Below, piece after piece: positions 9,623-20,668 of a DNA stretch of 64,000 nucleotides. The position numbers and the translations under genes were made by a program. Within the stretch, counting starts at the first letter, position 1, and every line of letters begins with the position of its first letter. Below the pieces are notes generated by a model, which saw only the letters and a program-made list of their open reading frames with translations, had not been told where the DNA came from and made no database searches. Origin of the DNA: Herbaspirillum sp. alder98 (lineage in GTDB: Bacteria > Pseudomonadota > Gammaproteobacteria > Burkholderiales > Burkholderiaceae_D); assembly GCF_020179755.1 (NCBI RefSeq), contig NZ_JAIUCY010000002.1, positions 62,001 to 126,000 of the forward strand, given 5' to 3'.

Positions 9623-10795
9623 ATGCAGTCCATCAGTATTCTCGGATCCACCGGCTCCATCGGTGTGTCCACGCTGGACGTGATTTCACGTCATCCCGAG
9701 CGCTATCGGGTCTATGCGCTCAGCGCCCATTCGCGCGTGGCCGAGCTGGCCGCGCAGTGCGAACGTTTCAATCCAGAAGTGGCAGTCGTCGGCACTGCTG
9801 CGGCAGCGTCCGCGTTGTCGGCGCAACTGGCGGCCAGGGGCTTGCGCACCGAGGTCGCGCATGGCCCCGAGGCGCTGTGCGCGATTGCCGCAGCCGATGG
9901 CTGCGACATGGTGATGGCCGCCATCGTCGGCGCCGCCGGTCTGGCTTCGACCCTGGCGGCGGCCCGCGCCGGCAAGAAGATCCTGCTGGCCAACAAGGAA
10001 GCGCTGGTCATCTCGGGGCAGCTCCTGATGGATGCGGTCGCGGCGCACAACGCCACGCTGCTGCCGATCGACAGCGAACACAACGCCATCTTCCAATGCC
10101 TGCCGCCCGGTTATTCGCGCGCGCTGGCGCCGCACGGCGTCGAAAAGATCATGCTGACTGCCTCGGGCGGTCCCTTCTTGCTGCGCGATGTCGACACGCT
10201 GCACCAGGTCACGGTAGAAGAGGCGGTGGCTCATCCCAAGTGGGTCATGGGCCGCAAGATCTCGGTCGATTCCGCCACCATGATGAACAAGGGCCTGGAA
10301 GTGATCGAGGCGCACTGGCTGTTCGGCGCCCCGGCCGACCGCATCGAGGTGGTGATCCACCCGCAGAGCGTGATCCACTCGATGGTGTCGTATGTCGACG
10401 GCTCGGTACTGGCGCAGTTGGGCAACCCCGACATGCGCACGCCGATTGCCCACGCGCTGGCCTGGCCCGAGCGGATCGCCTCGGGCGTGGCGCCGCTGGA
10501 CCTGGCGCAGGTCGCGCAACTGTCTTTCTCGCCGCCTGATATGCGGCGCTTTCCGTGCCTGGAACTGGCGTATGATGCCTTGCGCGCCGGCGGTACCCAG
10601 GCGGCGGTGCTCAACGCCGCCAACGAAGTGGCGGTGCAAGCCTTCCTTGACCGCAGGATCGGGTTCAGGATGATCGATCAATTGAATCATCGGGTCATGG
10701 ATGCGCTGCCCAACCAGGCGGCGACCGACATCGGCACGCTGCTTGAGCAGGATGCGGCAGCGCGCGCCCGGGCCGAAGCTTTCATCACGCAATGA
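9623..10795 (+). CDS. dxr: 1-deoxy-D-xylulose 5-phosphate reductoisomerase
   Basis: Dxr makes MEP from DXP in the non-mevalonate isoprenoid pathway and feeds the neighbouring uppS. It has 390 residues. The NADPH-binding [13 protein letters not shown] is at the N-terminus, [13 protein letters not shown] holds the metal-binding Asp/Glu, and the flexible loop contains [21 protein letters not shown] placed the start at [12 protein letters not shown], because the longer open frame begins inside cdsA. The stop overlaps the rseP ATG (ATGA). Confidence 0.97.
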   Translation: MQSISILGSTGSIGVSTLDVISRHPERYRVYALSAHSRVAELAAQCERFNPEVAVVGTAAAASALSAQLAARGLRTEVAHGPEALCAIAAADGCDMVMAAIVGAAGLASTLAAARAGKKILLANKEALVISGQLLMDAVAAHNATLLPIDSEHNAIFQCLPPGYSRALAPHGVEKIMLTASGGPFLLRDVDTLHQVTVEEAVAHPKWVMGRKISVDSATMMNKGLEVIEAHWLFGAPADRIEVVIHPQSVIHSMVSYVDGSVLAQLGNPDMRTPIAHALAWPERIASGVAPLDLAQVAQLSFSPPDMRRFPCLELAYDALRAGGTQAAVLNAANEVAVQAFLDRRIGFRMIDQLNHRVMDALPNQAATDIGTLLEQDAAARARAEAFITQ

Positions 10796-12174
10796 CTCTG
10801 CTGCATACCCTGTTGGCTTTCTTCGTCGCGCTCGGCACGCTGGTGGTGGTGCACGAGCTGGGACATTACCTGGTGGCCCGCTGGTGTGGCGTCAAGGTGC
10901 TGCGCTTTTCGGTGGGCATGGGGCGGGTCGTGTGGTCGCGCCGTTTCGGTCGCGACCAGACCGAATGGGCACTGTCGATCCTGCCGCTGGGTGGCTACGT
11001 CAAGATGCTCGATGCGCGCGAGCAGGACATCGCCGATCTGCCCGAGGCCGATCTCAAGCGTGAATTCACCCGGCAATCGGTCTGGCGTCGTATCGCCATC
11101 GTCGCCGCGGGTCCGATTGCCAACTTCCTGCTCGCCATCCTCCTGTTTGCCGGCCTCTACATGCATGGCGTGCCCGAGCCGGTGCCGACGCTGCGCGCGG
11201 CGGCCAGCCAGAGCGTGGCGGCCCAGGCCGGGCTGCGGGCGGGCGACCGCATCACCGCCATCAATGGCGAAGCGGTACAGGTCTGGTCCGAGGTGCGCTG
11301 GAAGCTGATGCAGCTGGTGCTGGAAAACAGTCATGGCGGCCAGGCCGTGGCCCGCCTCGACATCGAACGCGCCAACCCCAACGGTACTGGCAAGCTGCTC
11401 GATACGGTGCGCTTGCCGTTGTCGTCGGTGTCGAGCAACGAGCTGGAGGGCGACTTCCTGGCGCAGCTTGGGCTGGCGCTGGCGCGTCCGCCGGCGATCC
11501 TGGGCAAGATCATGGAGGGCCCGGCCAAGCTGGCCGGCCTGCGCACGGGCGACCAGGTACTGCGCATCGATGGCGTGCCGGTGCAGGATGGCCTGGCCTT
11601 CGTCGAGAAGGTGCGCGAATCGGCCGGCAAGTCGCTGGCGCTGCAGGGCGTGCGCGACGGCCAACCGTTCAGCCTGGTGGTGGTGCCCGACAGCGTGGCC
11701 GATAGCGCCAGCGGCAAGCAGATCGGACGCATCAAGGTCGAGGTGCCGCTGGCGCCCGAGATGGCGGTGGTGGGTGACGGCCCCGTGGGGGCACTGGCCA
11801 AGGGCGCCCAGCGCACCTGGGACACCAGCGTCATGACCATCAAGATGATCGGCAAGATGATCGTCGGCCAGGTCTCGTTGAAGAACATCACCGGCCCCAT
11901 TACCATTGCCGATTACGCCGGCCAGACCGCGCGCGTGGGACTGGTGAGCTACCTGAGCTTCCTGGCCTTCATCAGCATCAGCCTGGGTGTGATGAATCTC
12001 TTGCCGATCCCGGTTTTAGATGGCGGTCATTTGCTGTATTATGCGCTGGAGATTTTGACAGGGCGGCCCGTTTCCGAGCGGTTTGGGGAAATCGCACAGC
12101 GTGCCGGCCTGGGAATACTGATGGCGTTGATGTTGGTAGCAGCTTTCAACGACATCGTGCGCTTGATGTTTTAA
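10792..12174 (+). CDS. rseP: RIP metalloprotease RseP (site-2 protease)
   Basis: RseP cleaves anti-sigma factors and leftover signal peptides within the inner membrane. The zinc motif HELGH is at residues 21-25 in the first membrane segment. The third zinc ligand lies in [14 protein letters not shown] near residue 407. Two periplasmic PDZ domains lie between ([18 protein letters not shown] and [19 protein letters not shown]). The length of 460 is typical. It overlaps dxr by 4 bases and precedes bamA, the standard envelope-stress gene order. Confidence 0.96.
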   Translation: MTLLHTLLAFFVALGTLVVVHELGHYLVARWCGVKVLRFSVGMGRVVWSRRFGRDQTEWALSILPLGGYVKMLDAREQDIADLPEADLKREFTRQSVWRRIAIVAAGPIANFLLAILLFAGLYMHGVPEPVPTLRAAASQSVAAQAGLRAGDRITAINGEAVQVWSEVRWKLMQLVLENSHGGQAVARLDIERANPNGTGKLLDTVRLPLSSVSSNELEGDFLAQLGLALARPPAILGKIMEGPAKLAGLRTGDQVLRIDGVPVQDGLAFVEKVRESAGKSLALQGVRDGQPFSLVVVPDSVADSASGKQIGRIKVEVPLAPEMAVVGDGPVGALAKGAQRTWDTSVMTIKMIGKMIVGQVSLKNITGPITIADYAGQTARVGLVSYLSFLAFISISLGVMNLLPIPVLDGGHLLYYALEILTGRPVSERFGEIAQRAGLGILMALMLVAAFNDIVRLMF

Positions 12175-12417
12175 AAGCGGCTTTAAAAGCGCTTTGAAAC
12201 CCCGTTTTTGGGTTGAAACAGGTTTTTCAGGATAGATCCGGCCTGATGTCGCGATGTACCCACCCCTGGTGGATCGCGCCAACCCGGATTTTTTACATTT
12301 GCCGGCCAACCCCGATGGCAGTTGTTAAGCAATTGGCAATGGATTGCGATCCGTTTTCAATTGCTTACCAGCATCTTGTCAGGCAGTGCCAGCGAACACA
12401 CTGTTGATGAACGATAG

Positions 12418-14793
12418 ATGAAATTACACCCTGCGCAATACCCCATCCCGACCATCTCGCGTCGCCTCATCGCGGCAGCCGCCTTTGCCCTGTGCTCCAG
12501 CCAGGCCATGGCGGTTCAGCCGTTTGTGGTCAAGGACATCCGCGTGGAAGGCATTCAGCGTACCGAGGCCGGCACCGTGTTCAGCTACCTGCCGGTGCGC
12601 GTGGGCGACACCTTCACGGATGAAAAGGGTACCGCCGCCATCAAGGCGCTGTACGCCACCGGTTTCTTCCGTGACGTGCGCATCGAATCCGAAGGTGACG
12701 TGCTGGTGGTGCAGGTGGTCGAACGCCCGGCCATCGCCAGCGTCGACTTTTCCGGCATCAAGGAATTCGATAAGGAACAACTGGGCAAGGCCCTGAAGGA
12801 AATCGGCGTCGCCGAGTCGCGCATCTTCGACCGCTCGCAGGTCGATCGCGCCGAGCAGGAACTGAAGCGTCAGTACCTGTCGCGCGGCCTGTATGGCGCC
12901 AAGGTGGCTACCACCGTCACGCCGATCGAGCGCAACCGCGTGGCGATCACCTTCAATGTTGACGAAGGCGAAGTCTCGCGCATCAAGCAGATCAACTTCG
13001 TGGGCAACAAGGTGTTCTCGGACGGCACGCTGCGCGACCAGATCAAGCTGACCACGCCGGGCTGGTTCACCTGGTACACCAAGGCCGACCAGTATTCGAA
13101 GGAAAAGCTGCAGGGTGACATCGAGACCTTGCGCTCGTACTACCTGGACCGCGGCTACCTCGAGATGCAGGTCGAGTCGACCCAGGTGTCGATCACGCCC
13201 GACAAGAAAGACATCTACATCACGGTCAACATCAAGGAAGGCGAGAAGTACACTGTCTCCGGCGTGAAGCTCGAAGGCGAGATGTTCGGCCTCGACCAGG
13301 AACTGGCCGGCCTGGTGCAGTTGAAGCAGGGCGAGACCTATTCGGGCTCCAAGCTGACCGACAGCACCAAGAAGATCGGTGAGCGCCTGGGCAACTTCGG
13401 CTACGCCTTCGCCAACGTCAATGCCAACCCCAATGTCGATCGCGAGAAGAAGGAAGTCGCCTTCACCATCATGATCGACCCGGGCAAGCGGGTCTACGTG
13501 CGTCACGTCAACATCGCCGGCAACACCAAGACCCGCGACGAAGTGATCCGCCGCGAATTCCGCCAGTTCGAGGATTCGTGGTACGACGGCGAGAAGATCA
13601 AGCTCTCGCGCGACCGCGTCGACCGCCTGGGTTACTTCAAGGAAGTCGCCATCGACACGCCTGAAGTGGCTGGCTCGACCGACCAGGTCGATGTCAACAT
13701 GCGCGTCGAAGAAAAGCCGACCGGCAACATCATGCTGGGCGCCGGTTTCTCGCAATCCGACAAGTTGAGCCTGACCGGCTCGATCTCGCAGGAAAACGCC
13801 TTCGGCAGCGGCAACACCGTCGGTATCGATGTCAACACCAGCTCGCGCTATCGCACGGTGTCGGTGTCGACCACCAATCCGTATTTCACCGACGACGGCA
13901 TCAGCCGCACCTACGAAGTCTACCTGCGCACGATCCGTCCTTCGACGTACGCCACCGGTGACTATCGCGTCAAGACCCTGGGCGGCAGCGTCAAGTTCGG
14001 CGTGCCGTTCTCGGAACTGGATCGGGTGTTCTTCGGTATCGGCATCGAAAGCACCGACGTCAGCACCGACTACACCAGCCCGTCGCTGTATCGCCAGTAT
14101 GTGCGTGACTTCGGCGGCGCCGGCACCGCCGGCTGCGATATCACCTCGACCACCAACGGTTGCGGCGTCGGCAGCGCCCGCACCACCAGCATCCCGCTGA
14201 CGGTGGCATGGCAGCGTGACGGCCGCGACAGCGCCCTGGTGCCGACCAGCGGCCAGTACATGCGCGCCAACCTCGAAGTGTCGACGCTGGGTACGCTGAA
14301 GTACTATCGCGCCAGCTACCAGCACCAGTACTTCAAGCCGATGTTCGGCAAGGCAGTCACGCTGGCGTTGAACGGCGAGCTGGATTATGGTCGCGGCTTC
14401 GGCGGCAAGCCATATCCGGTCTTCAAGAACTACTATGCGGGCGGTATCGGCACGGTGCGCGGCTACGAAGCCTCGTCGCTGGGTAACCTGAAAGACCAGT
14501 ACGGCGACTCCATGGGCGGCGCCTCGCGTCTGTATGCCAACGCCGAGTTACAATTCCCGTTCCCGGGTTCGGGCCAGGACCGTACCTTGCGCTGGTTCAC
14601 CTTCTTCGACGGCGGTAACGTCTTCGCCGATCGTGAGAACATCAAGGTCAATGACTTGCGCTATTCGACCGGTATCGGTATCAGCTGGGTGTCGCCAATC
14701 GGCCCGCTCAAGCTGAGCTACGGCAAGCCGTTGAACCTGAAGACCGGCGACAAGTCACAGACATTCCAGTTCCAGCTGGGCACCGGTTTCTGA
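12418..14793 (+). CDS. bamA: Outer membrane protein assembly factor BamA
   Basis: BamA is the central beta-barrel of the BAM complex that inserts outer-membrane proteins. It has 791 residues. A signal peptide ends at about residue 32 (ALCSSQAMA). Five POTRA domains follow (the first begins FVVKDIRVEGIQRTEAGTVF), then an Omp85 barrel from about residue 440. The barrel includes VRGYEASSLG (the VRGF/Y motif of loop 6) and ends in the C-terminal phenylalanine of FQLGTGF. It follows rseP by 243 bases and precedes skp, whose product delivers clients to it. Confidence 0.97.
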   Translation: MKLHPAQYPIPTISRRLIAAAAFALCSSQAMAVQPFVVKDIRVEGIQRTEAGTVFSYLPVRVGDTFTDEKGTAAIKALYATGFFRDVRIESEGDVLVVQVVERPAIASVDFSGIKEFDKEQLGKALKEIGVAESRIFDRSQVDRAEQELKRQYLSRGLYGAKVATTVTPIERNRVAITFNVDEGEVSRIKQINFVGNKVFSDGTLRDQIKLTTPGWFTWYTKADQYSKEKLQGDIETLRSYYLDRGYLEMQVESTQVSITPDKKDIYITVNIKEGEKYTVSGVKLEGEMFGLDQELAGLVQLKQGETYSGSKLTDSTKKIGERLGNFGYAFANVNANPNVDREKKEVAFTIMIDPGKRVYVRHVNIAGNTKTRDEVIRREFRQFEDSWYDGEKIKLSRDRVDRLGYFKEVAIDTPEVAGSTDQVDVNMRVEEKPTGNIMLGAGFSQSDKLSLTGSISQENAFGSGNTVGIDVNTSSRYRTVSVSTTNPYFTDDGISRTYEVYLRTIRPSTYATGDYRVKTLGGSVKFGVPFSELDRVFFGIGIESTDVSTDYTSPSLYRQYVRDFGGAGTAGCDITSTTNGCGVGSARTTSIPLTVAWQRDGRDSALVPTSGQYMRANLEVSTLGTLKYYRASYQHQYFKPMFGKAVTLALNGELDYGRGFGGKPYPVFKNYYAGGIGTVRGYEASSLGNLKDQYGDSMGGASRLYANAELQFPFPGSGQDRTLRWFTFFDGGNVFADRENIKVNDLRYSTGIGISWVSPIGPLKLSYGKPLNLKTGDKSQTFQFQLGTGF

Positions 14794-14807
14794 TCGTGTC
14801 CTGAAGG

Positions 14808-14829
14808 GTCCGGCGCCATCGCGCCGGAC
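14808..14829 (+). other. Hairpin between bamA and skp
   Basis: A perfect 9-bp stem GTCCGGCGC/GCGCCGGAC with the loop CATC. No T-run follows, so it is more likely an mRNA-processing or stability element than a terminator. Confidence 0.5.
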
Positions 14830-14883
14830 TTGATGCATTACCCGCTGTTGGCGGGCAACATTGAATTTTGTTCGGAGACTACC

Positions 14884-15402
14884 TTGAAGTTCATTTCCAA
14901 ATCGTTCCTGTCCCTGCAGACCGTTGTCATGGCAGCCTGCCTGTTGAGTTTTTCGCCTGCGCAAGCGCAGCAGTCGACCAAGATCGCTTTTGTCAGCACC
15001 GAGCGCATCTTCCGTGAAGCCACGCCAGCCAAGGCAGCCCAGACCAAGCTCGAGCAAGAATTCGCCAAGCGCGACCGCGACCTGCAAGACCTGGCGGCAC
15101 GCCTGAAGGCCCAGTCCGACAAGCTCGACAAGGATTCGGCTGTGTTGTCGGACTCCGACCGTGCCAAGCGTCAGCGTGACCTGTCCGACCTGGACAAGGA
15201 ATTCCAACGTAAGCAGCGCGAGTTCCGTGAAGACCTGAACCAGCGTCGCAACGAAGAGCTGGCCGTGGTGCTGGAACGCACCAACAAGGTCATCCGCCAG
15301 ATCGCTGAAGCCGAAAAGTACGACATCGTGTTCCAGGAAGCGGTGTACGCCAGCAAGAATATCGACATCACCGACAAGGTGCTGAAGGAACTGGCGAAGT
15401 AA
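14884..15402 (+). CDS. skp: Periplasmic chaperone Skp/OmpH
   Basis: Skp is a trimeric periplasmic chaperone that holds unfolded outer-membrane proteins for BamA. I chose the TTG at 14884 (LKFISKSFLSL), because GGAG at 14874-14877 is 6 bases upstream and it gives a clean signal peptide ending SFSPAQAQQ. The resulting 172 residues match the family. A longer ATG start at 14830 would place extra sequence before the signal peptide. The mature part is a beta start (KIAFVSTERIFREA) followed by long charged coiled-coil helices. It lies between bamA and lpxD. Confidence 0.93.
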   Translation: MKFISKSFLSLQTVVMAACLLSFSPAQAQQSTKIAFVSTERIFREATPAKAAQTKLEQEFAKRDRDLQDLAARLKAQSDKLDKDSAVLSDSDRAKRQRDLSDLDKEFQRKQREFREDLNQRRNEELAVVLERTNKVIRQIAEAEKYDIVFQEAVYASKNIDITDKVLKELAK

Positions 15403-15410
15403 TCGCAGCT

Positions 15411-15455
15411 GACGATGCGGGCGCGAGGACTTTATCGTCCCGCGCCCGCATCGTC
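15411..15455 (+). other. Long perfect hairpin between skp and lpxD
   Basis: Arms of 15 bases (GACGATGCGGGCGCG at 15411-15425 and its complement at 15441-15455) continue, after one bulged A, into GGAC/GTCC around the loop TTTATC. The stem has 19 base pairs. Only three T follow (15458-15460), so any termination would be partial. It starts 9 bases after the skp stop. Confidence 0.75.
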
Positions 15456-15558
15456 GCTTTCAGGGCCGCCATTGCAGGGTATGCCTGACATGGCGGCCTC
15501 CGTATATCCGGCGCCTGCCATGGCGCAGCGCCGGGCATTTGAAGATGGAAAGGCCGAC

Positions 15559-16659
15559 ATGAGTATTCGACTGGCACAATTGGTCGAGCGCCTGGGCGGG
15601 CAACTGAAGGGTGACGGGCAGACCGAAGTGCGCGGCATCGCGCCACTGGATGTCGCCGGCAGCGCCGAGATCACTTTTCTGTCCAACCCCAAGTTCCGGG
15701 CGCAGGCCGAGCAGACCCAGGCCGCGGCGTTGATCCTGTCCGAGGCCGACGATGCACAGGTGCAGGGCTATGCCGGCGCCCGCATCGTGACCAAGAACCC
15801 GTACGCCTATTTTGCCCGTGCTGCCCAGTGGTTCCAGCAGCTCGCGGCGCCTGAACTCACGCCGGGTATTCATCCCGGCGCCTGGGTCGATCCTTCCGCG
15901 CAGGTCGCGGCCAGTGCCGTGATCGGGCCGCACGTGGTGGTCGAGGCGGGCGCGGTGATCGGCGAGCGTGCACGGATCGACGCCGGCAGTTTCGTGGGAC
16001 GCGGCGCCCGCATCGGCGACGACACCCATTTTCATGCCCGCGTCACGTTGCACCACGGCTGCGAGATCGGCGAACGCGGCATCGTCCATTCGGGCGCCGT
16101 GATCGGTGCCGATGGTTTCGGTTTTGCCAACGAAGCGGGCCAGTGGATCAAGATTCCCCAGGTTGGACGGGTGATGATCGGGGCCGACGTCGAGATCGGC
16201 GCCAACACCACCATCGACCGCGGGGCGCTGGCCGACACCGTGATCGAAGAGGGCGTCAAGCTCGATAACCAGATCCAGATCGCCCACAATTGCCATATCG
16301 GCGCGCATACCGCCATTGCCGCCTGTGCCGGCATTGCCGGCAGTGCAAAGATCGGCAAATACTGCTCGATCGGCGGCGCGGCCATGATCCATGGTCACAT
16401 CACCATTGCCGACCGGGTACATGTCTCGGCGGGCACGCTGGCGCTGCGTTCGATCCTCGAACCTGGCCAGTACACCGGCTTCTACCCCATCGCCGAGCAC
16501 CGCGAATGGGAAAAATCTGCCGCGCTCGTGCGCAATCTGGGCTCGATGCGTGAGAAAATCCGGGCGTTGGAAAAAACGCTCAAAACGTTAAACAAGGCAG
16601 ACCAGGCCGCCCCGCATGACGCGGCGTCGCCTGCGCCACAGAATCAAGAAGAGAAATGA
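15559..16659 (+). CDS. lpxD: UDP-3-O-acylglucosamine N-acyltransferase
   Basis: LpxD performs the third step of lipid A synthesis, N-acylating UDP-3-O-acyl-glucosamine. It has 366 residues. The N-terminal LpxD domain has [16 protein letters not shown] and [12 protein letters not shown]. The rest is a left-handed beta helix of hexapeptide repeats, with the catalytic histidine in the [21 protein letters not shown] region. The start at MSIRLAQLV has GGAAAGG upstream; the frame is open for 144 bases before it without family similarity. Its stop overlaps fabZ by 4 bases. Confidence 0.96.
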   Translation: MSIRLAQLVERLGGQLKGDGQTEVRGIAPLDVAGSAEITFLSNPKFRAQAEQTQAAALILSEADDAQVQGYAGARIVTKNPYAYFARAAQWFQQLAAPELTPGIHPGAWVDPSAQVAASAVIGPHVVVEAGAVIGERARIDAGSFVGRGARIGDDTHFHARVTLHHGCEIGERGIVHSGAVIGADGFGFANEAGQWIKIPQVGRVMIGADVEIGANTTIDRGALADTVIEEGVKLDNQIQIAHNCHIGAHTAIAACAGIAGSAKIGKYCSIGGAAMIHGHITIADRVHVSAGTLALRSILEPGQYTGFYPIAEHREWEKSAALVRNLGSMREKIRALEKTLKTLNKADQAAPHDAASPAPQNQEEK

Positions 16660-17120
16660 ACACCCTCGACATCAATCAAATCAAAGAGTACCTGCCACAT
16701 CGCTACCCACTGTTGCTGGTGGATCGCGTGCTGGACTGGGAAAGCGGCAAATCGATCACCGCGCTCAAGAACGTGACCGTCAACGAAGAATTCTTCAACG
16801 GCCACTTCCCGCACAAGCCAGTGATGCCAGGCGTGCTGATGATCGAGGCGCTGGCCCAGACGGCCGCGCTGCTGTCGTTCCTCACCGAAGGCCGCAAGCC
16901 GGACGAAAACACCGTGGTCTACTTCCTGGGCATCGACAATGCACGCTTCAAGCGTCCGGTCGAACCGGGCGACCAGCTGAAGATGAAGGTCGAGATCACC
17001 CGTTGCAAGCGCGGCATCTGGCAGTATCACGCCGAAGCCAGCGTGGATGGTCAACTGGCGGTCGAAGGCGACCTGATGTGCACCATGCGCAGTGCCGCCG
17101 ACGCCAGCCAGAAGGCCTGA
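16656..17120 (+). CDS. fabZ: 3-hydroxyacyl-[ACP] dehydratase FabZ
   Basis: FabZ dehydrates 3-hydroxyacyl-ACP in fatty-acid elongation and competes with LpxA/LpxD for hydroxyacyl-ACP, hence its place in the lipid A operon. It has 154 residues with the hot-dog fold signature [11 protein letters not shown]. The catalytic histidine and glutamate lie in [23 protein letters not shown] overlaps the lpxD stop. Confidence 0.97.
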   Translation: MNTLDINQIKEYLPHRYPLLLVDRVLDWESGKSITALKNVTVNEEFFNGHFPHKPVMPGVLMIEALAQTAALLSFLTEGRKPDENTVVYFLGIDNARFKRPVEPGDQLKMKVEITRCKRGIWQYHAEASVDGQLAVEGDLMCTMRSAADASQKA

Positions 17121-17149
17121 GCGCGGGTTGCCTGCAGCGCCAATCATCG

Positions 17150-17185
17150 GGCCCGGCCAGAGATCGACAGCGATCCGGCCGGGCC
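17150..17185 (+). terminator. Terminator-like hairpin between fabZ and lpxA
   Basis: GGCCCGGCC (17150-17158) pairs with GGCCGGGCC (17177-17185), with an inner GATCG/CGATC stem, followed by the T-rich TTGTTCCTTG. It is in the 111-base gap before lpxA. Termination is probably incomplete, because lpxA and lpxB continue the same pathway. Confidence 0.5.
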
Positions 17186-17231
17186 TTGTTCCTTGAACAC
17201 ACACACTCGAACACCAAGCCAGGCCAAGGAT

Positions 17232-18020
17232 ATGTCCAGGATACATCCCACCGCAGTGATCGCCCCCGGCGCGCAGCTCGATTCGTCGGTCGAGGTCGGT
17301 CCCTTCACCGTGATCGGTCCCGATGTGCGCATCGATGCCGGCACCCGCATCGGCCCGCATGTGGTCATCGAAGGCCACACCACCATCGGTCGCGACAACC
17401 AGATCTTCCAGTTCGGCTCCATTGGCGCTGCGCCACAGGACAAGAAGTACGCCGATGAGCCCACCCGGCTCGAGATCGGTGACCGCAACAGCATCCGCGA
17501 ATTCGTCACCTTCAACCGTGGCACCGTGCAGGATGGCGGCGTCACCCGCATCGGCAACGATAACTGGATCATGGCCTATGTCCACGTGGCGCACGACTGC
17601 CAGCTGGGCAATGACATCATCCTGGCCAACAATGCGACATTGGCCGGTCATGTTCACCTGGGCGACCACGTCTTCCTGGGCGGCTTCACCACGGTGCACC
17701 AGTTCTGCCGCATCGGCGCGCATGCGATGACCGCCTTCACCGCCGCCGTCAGCCAGGACGTGCCGCCTTTCGTGACCGCAGCGGGCAATCGTGCAGTGCC
17801 GGCCGGCATCAATAGCGAAGGCCTCAAGCGGCGCGGTTTCAGCAGCGAGCAGATCATGGAGATCAAGCGCGCCTACAAGGTGATCTACCGCTCCAGCCTG
17901 CCGCTGGACCAGGCGCGCCAGGAGCTCGAACGGATGGAGCAGCAGTCCGCCACTGCGGCGGCGCATCTGCGCACGCTGCGCGAATTCGTTAGCGACTCGC
18001 CCCGTGGCATCATCCGCTGA
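17232..18020 (+). CDS. lpxA: UDP-N-acetylglucosamine acyltransferase
   Basis: LpxA catalyses the first step of lipid A synthesis, moving a 3-hydroxyacyl chain from ACP to UDP-GlcNAc. It has 262 residues. The hexapeptide-repeat beta helix begins [34 protein letters not shown] and the [17 protein letters not shown] segment contain the catalytic and ruler residues, and a C-terminal helical part follows. AAGGA is one base before the ATG; the longer frame before it lacks family similarity. It overlaps lpxB by 17 bases. Confidence 0.96.
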   Translation: MSRIHPTAVIAPGAQLDSSVEVGPFTVIGPDVRIDAGTRIGPHVVIEGHTTIGRDNQIFQFGSIGAAPQDKKYADEPTRLEIGDRNSIREFVTFNRGTVQDGGVTRIGNDNWIMAYVHVAHDCQLGNDIILANNATLAGHVHLGDHVFLGGFTTVHQFCRIGAHAMTAFTAAVSQDVPPFVTAAGNRAVPAGINSEGLKRRGFSSEQIMEIKRAYKVIYRSSLPLDQARQELERMEQQSATAAAHLRTLREFVSDSPRGIIR

Positions 18021-19179
18021 CGACGCCCGCCAGCTGGCCATCGCCCTGGTGGCCGGCGAGAGCTCGGGCGACGTGCTCGGCGCGCGCTTGCTGGCCGGAT
18101 TGCGCCAGCGGGTTCCGGACGCCAGGCTGTACGGCATCGGCGGCCAGCAAATGATGCAACACGGCTTCGTCAGCGACGAGCCGATGGACCGGCTCACCGT
18201 GCGTGGACTGTTCGAGGTGATACCGAAGTACCGCGAGCTCAAGGGCATCCAGAATGCGCTGCGCGACAAACTGCTGCGCGAGCGTCCGGACGTCTTTGTC
18301 GGGATCGACTACCCGGGCTTCAACCTGGGCCTGGAGGAGCAGTTGCGGCGCGCCGGCATACCCACGGTGCATTACATCGGGCCCCAGATCTGGGCCTGGC
18401 GCGGTGGCCGCATCAAGAAGATCAAGCGCGCCGTGTCGCACATGCTGGTGATCTTTCCGTTCGAGGAAGCCATCTATCGCCAGGCCGGCGTGCCCGTCAC
18501 CTATGTCGGACATCCCCTGGCCGAAGTGATCCCGATGACGCCCGACGTCCCGGCTGCGCGCGCGCGCCTGGGCCTGGTCGGGCCGGGGCGGGTGGTGGCG
18601 ATCCTGCCCGGCAGCCGGATGAGCGAACTCAAGCTCAACGGCGACGGTTTCCTGGCCGCCGCCCGGCTGCTGCGCCAGCGCGACCCGCAACTGCAGTTCG
18701 TCGCACCCATGGCCGGCGAGCGTCAGTTGCAGGCATTCGCACAGCAGATTGCCCAGGGCCGCTACGACGATCTCGACATCAAGCTGGTTCCCGGCCAGTC
18801 GCACAGTGCCATGGAAGCGGCCGATGCGGTGCTGGTGGCGTCCGGCACGGCCTCGCTGGAAGTGGCGCTGTACAAGAAGCCGATGGTGATCTCGTACAAG
18901 GTCATGTGGGCCTCGTACCAGATCATGCGGCATATGGCCTACCAGCCGTGGGTCGGCCTGCCCAATATCCTGGCGCGTGAGTTCCTGGTGCCGGAACTGC
19001 TGCAGCACGATGCCACGCCGCAGGCGCTGGCCGACGCCATGTGGCATCAGCTCGAAGACCATGGCCATCAGCAGTTGCTGGTGCGCCGTTTTACCGAAAT
19101 GCATCATGCGCTGCTGCGCGACAGCAGCCGTGAGGCCGCCGCCGCAGTGGCGGAAGTCATCGGCCGCCGCGCGCGCTAG
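18004..19179 (+). CDS. lpxB: Lipid-A-disaccharide synthase
   Basis: LpxB joins UDP-2,3-diacylglucosamine and lipid X into the beta-1,6 disaccharide of lipid A at the inner membrane. It has 391 residues and a GT19 fold. [15 protein letters not shown] is at the N-terminus, then [13 protein letters not shown] and [18 protein letters not shown]; in the C-terminal half [20 protein letters not shown] forms the UDP-binding site. It starts with GTG at 18004 inside lpxA, with no room for another family-like start. Confidence 0.95.
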   Translation: MASSADDARQLAIALVAGESSGDVLGARLLAGLRQRVPDARLYGIGGQQMMQHGFVSDEPMDRLTVRGLFEVIPKYRELKGIQNALRDKLLRERPDVFVGIDYPGFNLGLEEQLRRAGIPTVHYIGPQIWAWRGGRIKKIKRAVSHMLVIFPFEEAIYRQAGVPVTYVGHPLAEVIPMTPDVPAARARLGLVGPGRVVAILPGSRMSELKLNGDGFLAAARLLRQRDPQLQFVAPMAGERQLQAFAQQIAQGRYDDLDIKLVPGQSHSAMEAADAVLVASGTASLEVALYKKPMVISYKVMWASYQIMRHMAYQPWVGLPNILAREFLVPELLQHDATPQALADAMWHQLEDHGHQQLLVRRFTEMHHALLRDSSREAAAAVAEVIGRRAR

Positions 19180-19216
19180 GCCGCTACTGCGCTACCGCAT
19201 CAACCAAGGAATATCA

Positions 19217-19861
19217 ATGCCCCGCACCAAGACCGGCAATGCGCCGCCGCCCGAGACCTTGTCGCTGTTCGATTACGCCGGCGAAATCATCTGCGGCGTG
19301 GACGAGGCCGGGCGCGGCCCGCTGGCCGGCCCCGTGTTTGCGGCGGCGGTGATTCTCGATCCGCAGCGGCCCATTGAAGGCCTGCGCGACTCCAAGAAAT
19401 TGTCCGAGGCGGCGCGCGACAACCTGGCAGTACACATCAAGAACAATGCGCTGGCCTGGGCGATTGCCTCCTGCAGCGAGCAGGAGATCGACCAGCTCAA
19501 CATTCTGCAGGCCAGCATGCTGGCCATGCGGCGCGCGGTCGAAAGCCTGGCGACCGTGCCCACGCTGGCCCTGATCGACGGCAATCGCTGTCCTGTGATG
19601 GCCATTCGCTCGGAGGCGATCGTCAAGGGTGACGACAAGGTGCCGGCCATCTCGGCCGCCTCGATCCTGGCCAAGACCGCGCGCGATGCAGCGTTGATGG
19701 TATTGCATGACAGCTATCCGCAGTATGGCTTCGACCGTCACAAGGGGTATCCGACCGCGTTCCACCTGGAACGACTGAAACTGCATGGCGTGTCGCCCGT
19801 GCATCGCCGTTCGTATGCGCCGGTCAAGGCGCTGCTGGGGCTGGGCGAGGTGGTGCGATGA
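19217..19861 (+). CDS. rnhB: Ribonuclease HII
   Basis: RNase HII nicks at single ribonucleotides in DNA and degrades RNA in RNA-DNA hybrids. It has 214 residues. The catalytic Asp/Glu pair is in [16 protein letters not shown], the third aspartate in ALIDGNRCP, and the fourth in [20 protein letters not shown] with the following [10 protein letters not shown]. An AAGGAATATCA site precedes ATG 19217. The stop overlaps the next gene by ATGA, continuing the lpxB operon. Confidence 0.96.
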   Translation: MPRTKTGNAPPPETLSLFDYAGEIICGVDEAGRGPLAGPVFAAAVILDPQRPIEGLRDSKKLSEAARDNLAVHIKNNALAWAIASCSEQEIDQLNILQASMLAMRRAVESLATVPTLALIDGNRCPVMAIRSEAIVKGDDKVPAISAASILAKTARDAALMVLHDSYPQYGFDRHKGYPTAFHLERLKLHGVSPVHRRSYAPVKALLGLGEVVR

Positions 19862-20667
19862 GCGACACTGCCGGCGCGAAGCTGCTGACCTCGAAGGACA
19901 ACCCGCGCTTCAAGGAGCTGCGGCAACTGGCTGACAGCGCCCAGGCGCGTCGCCGCGCCGGACTGGCATTGCTCGATGGCGTGCACCTGGCGCAGGCCTG
20001 GTTGCAGCACCGTGGCGCGGCCCAGCTGTGCGTGGTGGACCAGGCCGCCGAGACGCATCCCGAGGTGGCGCCTATCCTGGCCCGCTGCGAGGCGCTGCGC
20101 ACCCCGTGCCTGGTGCTGGCGAGTTCCCTGTATCGGGCGTTGAGCCAGGTCGAGAACGGTGTCGGTGTGCTGCTGGTGGTGCCGACGCCGGTATTGTCGG
20201 CGCCGGCCGTGCTGGAGGCCTCGGCCGTGCTGCTCGATGGCGTGCAGGACCCGGGCAATTTCGGCTCGGTCCTGCGCAGCGCCGCCGCCGCCGGCATTAC
20301 CCAGGTGTTTTGCGCTGCCGGCACCACGGCGGCCTGGTCGCCCAAGGTCTTGCGGGCCGGCATGGGCGCCCACTTCGTGCTCGATATTCACGAGAACGCC
20401 GATCTCGCGGCGCTCTGCGCGAGCAGTCGGGTGCCGGTGCTGGCCACCAGTTCGCATGCGGCCCAGACGATCTACCAATGCGACCTGTCGCAACCGGTGG
20501 CGTGGCTGTTCGGGCATGAAGGGCAGGGCGTCTCGCCAGCGCTGATGGAATTGGCGACCCAGGAAGTGGTGATCCCGCATCTCGGCGAGATCGAGTCGCT
20601 CAATGTGGCCGCCGCTGCCGCCGTCTGCTTCTTCGAGCAGGTGCGCCAGCGCTCGGGCGAGCACTGA
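19858..20667 (+). CDS. TrmH/SpoU-family rRNA methyltransferase
   Basis: This 269-residue protein is a SPOUT-class 2'-O-ribose methyltransferase. An N-terminal substrate-binding domain ([16 protein letters not shown]) precedes the knotted catalytic domain. Its three motifs are [20 protein letters not shown] (motif 1), [11 protein letters not shown] (motif 2) and [20 protein letters not shown] (motif 3), all intact. The exact nucleotide it modifies in rRNA cannot be read from sequence. It overlaps rnhB by 4 bases. Confidence 0.9.
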   Translation: MSDTAGAKLLTSKDNPRFKELRQLADSAQARRRAGLALLDGVHLAQAWLQHRGAAQLCVVDQAAETHPEVAPILARCEALRTPCLVLASSLYRALSQVENGVGVLLVVPTPVLSAPAVLEASAVLLDGVQDPGNFGSVLRSAAAAGITQVFCAAGTTAAWSPKVLRAGMGAHFVLDIHENADLAALCASSRVPVLATSSHAAQTIYQCDLSQPVAWLFGHEGQGVSPALMELATQEVVIPHLGEIESLNVAAAAAVCFFEQVRQRSGEH

Positions 20668-20668
20668 C

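Noticed and set aside
12424-14325. 633-codon minus-strand open frame opposite bamA
   Set aside because: Shadow of bamA; no motif and no upstream signals.
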